DNA of 64,000 nucleotides from Syngnathus acus (Eukaryota; Chordata; Actinopteri; Syngnathiformes; Syngnathidae): positions 11,062,193-11,126,192 of the forward strand of contig NC_051088.1 in the NCBI RefSeq assembly GCF_901709675.1, written 5' to 3'. Positions 1 to 11,100 of this stretch are shown in pieces. How positions within the stretch are numbered: position 1 is the stretch's first letter; each line of letters begins with the position of its first letter. Made by a program: the position numbers and the translations under genes. Under the pieces are notes generated by a model. It made no database searches and was not told the origin of the DNA. It saw only the letters and a list, made by a program, of their open reading frames with translations.

Positions 1-3000
1 AGTGTTTCTCCTGCTACGAGTCCAGTAAGGAATCGTCTCGATGGTGGCAACTGCCTCAACAGGTCCGCCGTCTATGGGGACGGTCACTTTGGTCGTGGTC
101 ACCAGGCTCTCATTGGCCTGTCAGACAAACAAGAAGAGATACAAACAACATAAAAGCATAACATTAAACATTGAAATGAACATAACTTTGCTGAATGGCA
201 CTTATATCACAGTTGTATTAGTTGCTTCCATTTTTAAAAAAAAGAGAATAAATTACCCCCTCGTGCACGACAGCTGTTGATCGAGTTCTTTTGGAAACCC
301 CTGCAGGGCCATCCACATGATGCCTTGATGAGCGCTAAAATGAACGTGAAAATTACGTCAATCACATTACGAGCAGAGGGACCGTACCGAAGGACTTGAC
401 ATACCCTCTTTTGTCGCTTCCTCAGTCGCATTGGCCTCACAGTGGACGTGTCCCAGTCCTATTATGGGCCAAGTACAATTACATGTGACTTGACTGTTAT
501 GGGTGATGATGATGATGAAAGACTGAGTTTAGGCATTTCATAAAAGTAGCTTACAAGGGAGTCGTCAGTTTTGTCATAGCTGATATCTGACACGAGTGAG
601 CCCGATTCGTCTATGGTGGTCAACCTAGACAAAGAAAAATAAAGATAAAAGTTTAGGTTAAAAGGCAAAAACAGCAACAATGGTGAAAGTGAAGAAAGGA
701 AGACGTTTGATTTGCCAGTGGAGTCGTTCTTGAAAATGGCATTGACCACAAAGAGAATACAAACATAAACATAAAAAAATGTAAATTAGGATGAACAATA
801 TTTCAATATTATTTATAAATAAGTATCCTAACTGTTGGATATAAGTGGTGCTCCAAAAATACATTTTGAGGGGTAGAGAAGTATTTCAAACTGTTGTAGG
901 ATGTCCATCATTGTTTGACAGTGACATATTCATGCCTGCATAAAAACAGACAGCAGTTACCGTATTTTCCGCACTATTAGGCACACCGGATTATAAGGCG
1001 CACCTTCAATGAACGGCCCATTTTAAAACTTTGTCCATATATAAAGCGCACCGGATTATAAGGCGCATAAAATAGAAGCTATACTGCAACAAACTGAGGT
1101 TGACTAGGGTTGCGGTATGCATCCACTAGCCAATAACCAACGAGCCCTCTGTAAACAATCGCGTTTCTCAAACGATCTCCTATAAAATGATCGGAACTGA
1201 CTAAAGTTCGATCTAACGCATTGGTACTGCTTACCTATGTTTCCCTTCCATATCGATCCGTAGATTTACTCGAAACATTAACAGAGCAGCCTATTTTGAC
1301 ATGAAATAGCCTGGTACGTATAGCAGCTATCGTTATAGCATTAGCCATCCGCAAAGTCCCATGAGCCTCAGCTCGCAATCTCCCATGAGCCTCAGCAAAG
1401 TGTAAACAATCGCGTTTCTCAAACGATCTCCTATAAAATGATCGGAACTGACTAAAGTTCGATCTAACGCATTGGTACTACTTATCTATGTTTCCCTTCC
1501 ATATCGATCCGTAGATTTACTCGAAACATTAACAGAGCAGCCTATTTTGACATGAAAAAGCATGGCACGTATAGCAGCTATCGTTATAGCATTAGCCATC
1601 CGCAAAGTCCCATGAGCCTCAGCTCGCAATCTCCCATGAGCCTCAGCAAAGTGTAAACAATCGCGTTTCTCAAACGATCTCCTATAAAATGATCGGAACT
1701 GACTAAAGTTCGATCTAACGCATTGGTACTACTTACCTATGTTTCCCTTCCATATCGATCCGTAGATTTATTCGAAACATTAACAGAGCAGCCTATTTTG
1801 ACATGTAATAGCCTGGTACGTATAGCAGCTATCGTTATAGCATTAGCCATCCACAAAGTCCCATGAGCCTCAGCTCGCAATCTCCCATGAGCCTCAGCAA
1901 AGTGTAAACAATCGCGTTTCTCAAACGATCTCTTATAAAATGATCGGAACTGACTAAAGTTCGATCTAACGCATTGGTACTACTTACCTATGTTTCCCTT
2001 CCATATCGATCCGTAGATTTACTCGAAACTTTAACAGAGCAGCCTATTTTGACATGAAATAGCCTGGTACGTATAGCAGCTATCGTTATAGCATTAGCCA
2101 TCCGCAAAGTCCCATGAGCCTCAGCAAAGTGTAAACAATCGCGTTTCTCAAACGATCTCCTATAAAATGATCGGAACTGACTAAAGTTCGATCTAACGCA
2201 TTGGTACTACTTACCTATGTTTCCCTTCCATATCGATCCGTAGATTTACTCGAAACATTAACAGAGCAGCCTATTTTGACATGAAATAGCCTGGTACGTA
2301 TAGCAGCTATCGTTATAGCATTAGCCATCCGCAAAGTCCCATGAGCCTCAGCAAAGTGTAAACAATCGCGTTTCTCAAACGATCTCCTATAAAATGATCG
2401 GAACTGACTAAAGTTCGATCTAACACATTGGTACTGCTTACCTATGTTTCCCTTCCATATCGATCCGTAAATTTACTCGAAACATTAACGGAGCAGCCTA
2501 TTTCGAAAGGAAATAGCCTCGCGGGTACAACAGCTATTCGGTGACGCCCCCTGACTAGTTGCCGTAATGTTGGGAAGCGATGCGACCTTGTAATTTACTA
2601 GTCGTACTAAAACGTACTGAAACATTTTGGCAGAGCACTGTGTACAACCAGTATGGTTTTCTTATGCGTTTGTTTATCTATTATTTTACCTATGAAACAT
2701 GTATTTAATATGACCTATTTACTTACTACAATGTATAATCTTTATTTTTGCACTCTTGTGTCTCAATCCATCATAAATGTAGAGGAAAGATTTTTCTTTT
2801 TAACCTTCCATGTGCCAGAGCGGCAAACAGTGGACACCTGCTTAGACGAGCGATTGTATGAAATCTGCTAGTATTTCCATCCAATGTTAATAAAAACAAC
2901 AAACACAGGAGCTGTTGGTTTGTCTTTGAAAAACCACCATTTTGAGACTAAATGTTTGTAAGGTCAGGCTGGGGTTCATAAATTAAATGCATAGCCAAAT

Positions 3001-4241
3001 AGTAGTCATAAAGCATCTGTCCATCTTCACTTAAAGCATTCTTGAGCCTGACATCCAAGCGTGTCACGATGCCCGAGGCATCGAGACATTCAGGCCTGCA
3101 AAGCAATGGCAAAGATTGTCACCTTCGGCTGGTATTCACAGCGACCGCTCCCTGGCCGTGCGTGTTGAGGAAGGCCAGAGCCGAGCGCTGCTCCGCACTC
3201 AGCTGGATGCTGTTGGAAGAGCCCTCGCTTGTTAGAAGATCCCTTATCAACTGGATCTGGCGGTCCTGCACCCAACACGGACGGAACCACAGATTATCAA
3301 ATGAAACCATTCATACATGCTCTTACGCACCCAATTCCCAGTGCTCGCAAACAAATTCTCCACAGTCCACACACCAGTTTGTCACAGTCAGCCTCGGCCT
3401 TCTGCCGGCGCCGAATCTCCACGTCCACTTGGTTGCGGGCATGCTTCAGTTTGACCTCCAAGGAAGATTTCTCAGTCTCTGCTTTGGTGAGAATCTCCTT
3501 GCAGGATTCTAGATTCTCCTCTGCCATCAGCCACTTGCGGCGGCAGTCTTCAAAGTTCTGAGCCATGAGAATGAAGCCTGGTGGCAAGACGAGTCATTTT
3601 TCTAAACATCTGAACTTCAGTCTGTTATAACGCCAATAGGTTTCTCCTTTACTTGAACTTTTCCAAACTTTATATATATTAGGTTCCGAACAATATAACA
3701 TTTTTGGGGCTGATACAGAAGGAAAAAAATACAATTTAATCAACTGATTCAATAAAAAAAATGCATAAAATAGTTTTTCCAAATGCATTTCAATGAGCGT
3801 CAATTTTCTTTGTGACATTCTTTGATGGAGAATATCTTTGCTTACTGTTTTTGTGTGCCTGTTAATTAGTGGCTCGCTCACAGCATCTTAGGAAACTTTC
3901 TCCTCCGTTTGTACCTTCACCCATTCTTGTTCTATCCGAGTTATGCTGAACACTTGGCACTGTTGGTGTTTTACCAGTTTTTGCATAAAAAATTGGCGAC
4001 ACTTGTAAAACATTGAGGCAGTGCGATGCACCTGAGCAAATTAATTGTTGCATTGGATATTGTCACATTTTCTATTTCTATAGCAATAGATTGTGAAACA
4101 TTTTCTATTTCTATAGCAATAGATTGTGAAACTCCAGAAGAAAAAACACAACTCACTGGGTTCCACGCCTTCAGAAAGAAGTTCAACCTGCGACCGTATC
4201 TTCTCATACAAACTCTGGAGGTTCTGCACGGCGTTCTCCAT
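1..4241 (-). CDS. racgap1: Rac GTPase-activating protein 1 (MgcRacGAP/CYK4), N-terminal part, truncated by window edge
   Basis: Centralspindlin subunit that binds the kinesin KIF23/MKLP1 at the central spindle and midbody and controls Rho-family GTPases in cytokinesis. Coding exons on the minus strand are 4157-4241 (ATG at 4241), 3375-3577, 3123-3265, 555-624, 405-458, 257-334 and 1-117, and all phases join. The start was chosen because it opens [20 protein letters not shown], matching the human N-terminus. Next come the coiled coil ([20 protein letters not shown] is nearly identical to human), the motif [20 protein letters not shown], a basic exon [18 protein letters not shown], and [19 protein letters not shown] at the edge. 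The C1 and RhoGAP domains must lie to the left of the window. The 2.5-kb intron 625-3122 holds a satellite array. Identification is by remembered human RACGAP1 and is very secure; exact splice sites are inferred. Confidence 0.95.
958..1080. repeat. Interspersed repeat end with GGATTATAAGGCGC motifs
   Basis: The stretch begins ACCGTATTTTCCGCACTATT and contains two copies of CACCGGATTATAAGGCGCA about 67 bp apart. I recognise this as the end of a non-autonomous repeat common in fish and other vertebrate genomes. The matching inverted end is not visible on the far side of the satellite that follows, so the element is incomplete or was invaded by the array. Confidence 0.55.
1151..2520. repeat. Satellite array of six units, periods 251 and 227 bp
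   Basis: GTAAACAATCGCGTTTCTC recurs at 1151, 1402, 1653, 1904, 2131 and 2358. The spacing is therefore 251, 251, 251, 227 and 227 bp. The shorter period comes from loss of a 24-bp subrepeat, itself one of two copies of an ATGAGCCTCAGC-containing block. Units are nearly identical apart from scattered point changes, which indicates recent expansion. The last unit decays near 2500. The array lies inside a racgap1 intron and carries no open frame of note. Confidence 0.9.
4065..4130. repeat. Exact 33-bp tandem duplication in racgap1 intron
   Basis: Two adjacent copies begin at 4065 and 4098, each holding ATTTCTATAGCAATAGATTG. The pair ends 27 bp from the splice donor of the first coding exon of racgap1. 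It looks like a very recent local duplication. Confidence 0.85.
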
Positions 4242-5537
4242 GGTGTTTTGGGGGAAAGCTGGAAAAGAGCACGAGAAGAGATTGTTTTTCACGCAAAAAA
4301 ATAAAAAAAATCACAGCAATTTTGATTTACATTCTTGCCCTTTAGAAATATTTAATAGTTTCTCACAGGAATTAATTGTGATCTTTTACCGTACAGCACA
4401 CACATTTTTGTGCATGAGGTTAAATTCTAAGGAATTGGCTTGAACAAAATATACAGGCCAGAATGAGTCAAATGTTAAATAGTGAATTAGGTATTGAACT
4501 GAAAAACGAGCAAAATGTGCACATTTTAAAAGGTTTAAATAATATAGTATAAAGACTCTGATTATGAAATAATTAAAACTTAGGGCATTATAGCATGACT
4601 ATACAAGGCCAATGCTGGTTCTGCCACCATCACCTAAAAAAAGGTTTAAAATCAGACCATGGGAACCCCCGTCGTGAGGACCCACTCTACATATAACGTA
4701 GCAGTGATTTTCTTCCTCGTGTGAACTCTTAACACAGAACAGTTATTCAATTGCAAAAAAACACAACGTTTGCTGTGGTTAACTTGGCGAAAGGGTCACC
4801 AACCTTTTGCAACTGAAGAGGGAGCGACAGCAATGTTTAAACACTCTTATTAATTTGTACAAACATACAATGAATAATGACCTAGACAATGTTAATTTTT
4901 CAGAATAAAACTTAATTATTTCAAAATAAGTTATGAACTATTTTTCAAGTAATGGTCATCTTGCACTGGATCCGACGATAACAATTGTGTAATGGCTAAA
5001 AAAGAAAGCTTCCAAGTCACACTATGGAAAACATTATTAGGAAACCACAATGTCCTATCACTGGTGAGTTGTTTTTAGAGAAGGCCTGCAGGCTACTCGT
5101 GTGGTGAGATGGTGCCCGCGGACACCATGTTGGCAACCTGCTTTTTGAAATAACGTCCTGTTGAGCCATCCGTACATTATAAAGTCTGCTGATAGAGGTA
5201 AGTCAAGCTATCAAAACGCGATTTTCTTATAAGGGAGGGGGGGGGGGAGGTGTATCCCGATTCACGAATGCTTTGGATTGTAAATTAAAAGAAAAAAAAC
5301 CGCAGGGACAACCTTACTGCTACGCATTCAAAGAAAACATGGAAAATACGTTTTGGGTGACGTTTTCGGATAGTTTAGATTGTCTAAATTCCCGTTTATT
5401 TTTCGCACCGACGTCAAAAAGAAATCAAAGACTATAAAGTAAGCAACGGTCGTGAGTCAGACAGTGGACGCTAGCAACGGAGCTTTGTCAGCTGCTCAAA
5501 CATACGCAAAACAAACAAACAAAAAAGCCCATTACCT

Positions 5538-5760
5538 ACTGTTCTTTTATTGCAATTATAGAAATATCTGGAGAGAAACTCCCATCGGCGAGTTTGTAAT
5601 CACACTGGTGCGGCGATCTTCGAGTTTCCAAGCGACCAGCAACCACTTTGCCGTCCCGTCCGTTCGCCTCCTCTTGCAACAGCCGCGTGTAAATTTAAAT
5701 TTTCACTCCTAGCCAATGAGCAACGAGCACCGTGCCACTTGATGGTTACGTCACGTCCAA
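5538..5760 (-). promoter_or_regulatory. racgap1: Candidate racgap1 5' noncoding exon and promoter
   Basis: The first coding exon of racgap1 has a splice acceptor 17 bp before its ATG (CTTTTCCAG, exon edge 4258), so a noncoding exon must lie upstream. A GT donor context (CAGTAG|GTAATG on the minus strand) near 5537 fits the end of such an exon. Further upstream are an inverted CCAAT box (5713-5717), a TTTAAA element (5694-5699) and a CRE-like TTACGTCA (5746-5753). A CCAAT box close to a CHR-like TTTAAA is typical of cell-cycle genes repressed in G1, which would suit racgap1, but the transcription start is a guess. Confidence 0.3.
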
Positions 5761-5875
5761 AAAAAAAAACGACCCGCTTCCGGTAAAAACCTTCAAAATT
5801 GAAGCATTTTCAAGAGAGCCATACTTCCGAGTGGGGAAAAAACAGGACCACTATTCAAATACATAAACCCAAGTG

Positions 5876-6043
5876 TCCTTTGACCTAGGCAGAGAACGTT
5901 ATCGACCTATATGTTGTTGTTTTTATTTAAAATGTGTTATATTTACAATCTCGTCCTTTGACCTAGACAGAGAAAGTTATCGGCTTATATTTATTTATTT
6001 ATTTTATTTTATTTTATTCAAAATGTGTTATATTTACAATTTC
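5876..6043. repeat. 78-bp tandem duplication upstream of racgap1
   Basis: TCCTTTGACCTA followed by CAGAGAA and GTTATCG occurs at 5876 and again at 5954. Both copies end in AAATGTGTTATATTTACAAT. The second has an expanded TTTAT/TTTTA run. The copies have diverged by several substitutions, so the event is older than the 33-bp duplication in racgap1. Confidence 0.8.
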
Positions 6044-6499
6044 AGTGTTTTTACTACTGATTTAGGGTAGCTAGATTGACTGTGACTAGGAACGTTAAGT
6101 TATTGCCACTTAATTTTATGTTTTGTTTTATGTTTTTCATCCAATTTTCCGTGACATGCATTTTCTACTGGTTATTTTGGAACTGCGTCGTAAAACGAGG
6201 ACCCCTTGCGCGGATGGAATGCTACCGTAGAATTCAGCAAATATTTTATCAATATTCCGCATATTGGCTGACTGCCACTCAGCTGTCTGCTTTCAAAATA
6301 CAGCTGCCCCCTCCGTGATTAATCTTTGCGCCGATCAATAGTCTTTAACCGGATTGTGGGAAATTAATGAGGAGTCACCCGCATGAGAGAGGTGGGGGTG
6401 TAAAAAGCGGGGAGGGGGTGGCACCACCAACCCGATGAGGACAAACTTGCGAGAAGCGGAGACAACAGTGCAGATGCTCGGTGGCTTTTGAGAACACGC

Positions 6500-6685
6500 A
6501 AACGCGCGCGCGCACACGCGTGAACACACGAGAACCCACTAAAGCTGCAGAGATTTGTTGGATTACGACAACACGATGATCGCCACAACTCAACAAAACA
6601 TGACCACCGAACTGGTACGTGTCTTCATTTGTGTGTGCGTGTGTGCCTTTGCGCGCGCGCGCGCACGCGTGTGTGTGCCTCCACC
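6500..6685. repeat. Alternating purine-pyrimidine tracts either side of the putative dpp exon 1
   Basis: A CGCGCGCGCGCACACGCGTG tract (about 6508-6525) lies upstream and a longer GTGTGTGCGTGTG...GCGCGCGCGCGCGCACGCGTGTGTGTG tract (about 6630-6678) downstream of the proposed first coding exon at 6576-6614. Such sequence can adopt Z-DNA. The surroundings are locally GC-rich compared with the AT-rich flanks. Confidence 0.7.
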
Positions 6686-8085
6686 CTGGTTGTGCGCTTG
6701 ATATTTCCCCGTGAATGACCACAACAGGGGAGCATTGAATCCGACTTTGTTGCTATCAATGTGATCATTTTCCATATGTCGCCTTTATTTGCATCGATAA
6801 CAGCCTTTCCGCTTTGCTTGCCGCAAGAATTCAATATGGAGCATTTGAGACCCCTCATTGGTACCCTGAATGATGTCTATGTGCCCCATTTACTATTTTC
6901 TTTCGCTTGCTGTCGTATCAGCTCTTTTGTTGCAGAAAATCGTTATTTACTCAACTACTGGTAGGGGCAACATTTGTTTTGTAGTGAGCAAATATATATT
7001 TAAACAAGAGTTATTAAATCATTGATGTATATGACAAAAACCGAATAATGACACTTGGAATAGCTGATATTACAATATAAATCTAATAGAGTTTTCAAAA
7101 ACACAATTTTGGAGTCTAATAACATTGCCACTCGTGTAATAACAAATTTTAAATTCAAGTTGGATGTTGGTTTAACGTTTTCTGAAACCTGTTCTCAGGC
7201 TGAAGATTGCCATTAATTAGCAATAAAAAATGAATTTAGTGTGTTAGTTAAAAGACAGTCAACATAGTCAAACCCATATTGAACATTTGTAAATCTTTGT
7301 AAAATTGGTTATAAAATCAGAAAAAGTCCTTAATTTGATCATGTACATTGGTTGAATATGATGAAAATCTGGTAAAGTGAAATTTCCCCTTAAAATCATG
7401 AAATAATGTAAAAAAAAAAAAAAGTCAGTTTACCACATTTTAATTATGTGCAACCAGTGTACGTGTTCAAATTTGGTAAACTCAAGTTACTTGTTTTTCA
7501 GCACACTGTATGAACCTATCTTCTTTTAATATGTTGCTAGAATTAGATTTTTATTTTGTTACACATTTTATTTCTCAACACAGCCACCTGCAGTTACTGA
7601 GGTACTCATTTTTCAAATGATGTCTCATTTTGGAAAGACACGTAATGGCTTTAGCCACGACATTCTGCGCTGTGAGGTTTGTGCCACAGCTGCCTTACAC
7701 AGTTATCAGGGCAATAATGACCTAGCAACAACCCATACCAACATTGAAAGCAAGAAAAAAAACAGCATAACACTCCTAATTAGATTACCTGGCTTAATAT
7801 GTTCATGCAAGTAAAGTATAAATCGGTATAAATCGAAACCAATTGCCTGAAAACACTCAACGACGCTGGCTGATCTCTTCTTCTTGTTATTGATAACGTC
7901 ACCGAAAGCTCATTAACTCCGCACTGCACAATGCATCAAGGGTTACTTCCATTGTGTGGTAAACTCTTAGATCAGAGTAATTATATGCTTAGCTGATTTC
8001 AATGCAATTCAAAAATGGCTCTCTGTGGATGTTACGGCGGATGCCATCTGCTACTCATTCTTTTTCCAGCAGCAACTGGATTAGC

Positions 8086-8179
<94 letters not shown>

Positions 8180-11100
8180 ATCAATCAAAAGGTTTCTATT
8201 AAAGACTTGCCATTGTCGCTGTTTGGATAATTTCCCGCAATTTAATGTAAAACAGATAAAACGTTTTATATTTCAACATTTTTGTTTCGAATGCTGCCTG
8301 AAAATGCATTTGTGTGCTTCTGTGTCTTTGCAGTACAAGTGTATAAATGCTAAAGCTTGCCAAGTGGACTAATTAGCACATGCTGTATTATCAAGAGGAC
8401 TCTCCCCTTTGCTCTGGTGAGATCAGCACAGAGAGGTCCCAGTGGAGAAACTGAGATGTAACACCACACAGAGCCCAGAGAGATCTGTCGTGAACTCACA
8501 CAAGAACTTTATGTGCTTTCGCTTTGACGTGATGACATGCCGGGCAAACTTGAGTGCAGCACCCGAGGAATAATCCTGCTGCTTTATTGTCTCTCACAAG
8601 GCTCAGTGATGCCACATTGCTGGCAAAAGTTGTAACATTTCTCACGAGAGCTGCAGTCACTATGAAGAGTGATGAGGCAAAGCTCTTCAATAAAGGGTGC
8701 TATCACTGGCTTATAAAATGTCTCATCTAACAAGGTGACACTGCAATAATTACCTTTATGAAAGCAACATGCTCAGTTTGAAACATTTCTAGATATCTTT
8801 GTAACACAGCTGTCCCATGCATTTGTCAAAAAATGCTCCAAGGATAGAAAATTCTGATACACTTTATATACCCAATTTCATGCCTTGTTGAAACTAGCTT
8901 GTGTGAAAGAGCAGACCTGTTTCAGACCTCGTACCATCTCATTTCCTGTTAGGCCAATGATGATTTTATATTATTATGATGACTAGGAGTGGAGCTGCGG
9001 GTGACTGCACTGAAACAAAATAATCATGTCTTCTATCCTTCTTATCAATTAATATGCCGATACATAGTCAGAATGTACCCCTAATACACAGCTTTGAAAC
9101 CTTGACCATGCAATGAAAATGTGCTTCTTATCAGACGTGTACATCCAACTCCAGCTCTTCTTACTTTTTGGCTTTGATGAAGTGTTTCAGAAATTGCAGT
9201 GGTCGGAATCCTGCCATCTGTCCGTCCGTCCGTCCGTCCGTCCGTCCATCCATCCATCCATCCATCCATCCATCCATCCTCTATAGCACTCATTCAAGTC
9301 ATAGGTGCACGTAGCCTTTCCCAGCTGACTTTCACAGAAGGCGGTGTACAACCTGAACTAGTTTCCAGCCAATTGCTACTGCAGTACAAGAAATTACTAT
9401 GCATTTATTTTTTATCAAGGGTGCCAGGGGGCGATGTTTATGATTCCTTGGCCTTGGGATAGATCTGTGCTCTACTTGGTGCTGCTTTCCTTTTATCTGT
9501 TGCTGCAAATGGGGTCAGAAAATCCTGCTATCTTTACTGATTGAATATTCCTTTGCTGATACCACTGTCATGGGGAAAAAAAGCCTCGAGGGCCCTGGAA
9601 AAAAAAAATACAATCATCCCAGTTAGTGGCTGTTACAAGACTGAGAGCGATGGCAAGATGGTGCACTGACGTTCTTCTCAAAGTAATAAAAGAATTGCTG
9701 AGATGTGAATCGATACGACACCTCTGCCATATCTCATTATGCGAGCGGCTTGGTCGTTCCTCCAAACAATACAAAGTTACAGCCCACTCGAACAACGACC
9801 TCTGCTCTGAGCCAGATATTGACAAGGTGATACATATGTGGGCTACATGCTAATCTACGCTTTCCCCTTGTGTGCAATTGCAGCGCTTCATTAAAGTCAG
9901 GTTCATGTCGAAAATACCGAGGGCTGCCACGGAATTCCTTTTGTAGGCTTGCTTCTTAAATAACTTATATAACATCTTTGACTGATGTGGAGAATGCTCT
10001 TTTTTCTGTGCATATGCAAATCCAAAAGCATTATCCCTCAACCGTCTGCTCTGCTTCTCATCATGTGATTTATCGGCAAAATCACGATGGCTCAAAGACA
10101 CAGAAAATGGAGATAAAGAAGTCTCCCGAGTCTAATTTGTGAAATCTTCACAGTGCCTGGATCGCCCATCTGGTTTGCATTATGGCAATGGAAGTACGAT
10201 CTATACAATTGGAATCGTTGGATGAATTGCTGAAGGGAATTGTTTGGCTGGCATTGTGTTAGTAAACGGAACTTTTGAAATCGCATCACGCTGTGTAGAG
10301 CGCTGTTACGCTCACGTTTAACACAGAGCATGTGATACAATTGTGAAATTAGATTTTTGGAGTCATTTCCGTCGTGTCTGACTTTGTTGTTGTTCCTGCC
10401 AAGCTCTTCATGTGCTTCTTCTCTTTAGCCATTCCCATGGAAACATCACAGCTAATCCTTTTGGGTTGGGAGGGGGGCGAAAATCATTGTGCCCTGCTAG
10501 TTATATACCAGCAAGAACCATCAGTCCGCGATTCATCCATATTTATTTTTATTTTACAGCCCTTGTCATTAGGGTCATTAGGATAACAGGAGAGTGCTTT
10601 TTAGCGGTTCAAGGTCTCAAATTTTATACGTCTTTAGTGGTGTAATTCTCCTGATTTTTTTTTTTTTTAATCTCATTCTGGATCGTACAACTCCACTTGT
10701 GATATAAGCTGGCCAACACTTCTGATTGTTCCTCATAGATTTTGCCTAGCAACAAGGGACGTGCCTAGGAAAAATTGTCAAAAAAATCAGTTGCTTACGC
10801 AAAAAAATGAGTCACCTTCAAATGTTTAATAAACGGATTATACTATGTCAAAAAAACATAATGATAAATGCCAACTGATGCCTTTTTTCTCAGTAGAAGG
10901 TCTGATTGTCTATCTCCCATCAGAACTGGTTGGTGCATCAGCATTTTGATTAAGATTCTCCCTTTGCTCAATTGTGACGTATGTGCTTGAGCCAGCACTT
11001 TTCGTGGCACATTTATTTCACGTATGTGATATCCCACATGTGAAATTTCTGGAAAGCTCTCTTTGCTCTGGGGACTCTTTTTCTTGTCCTCCATATCCTT

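Noticed and set aside
1151-2520. Regular repeats suggesting a CRISPR array
   Set aside because: Units are 227-251 bp with no repeat-spacer alternation, and the setting is a eukaryotic intron.
3042-3561. Plus-strand frames of 156 and 110 codons
   Set aside because: They lie opposite racgap1 coding exons 3123-3265 and 3375-3577, whose minus-strand translation matches the family.
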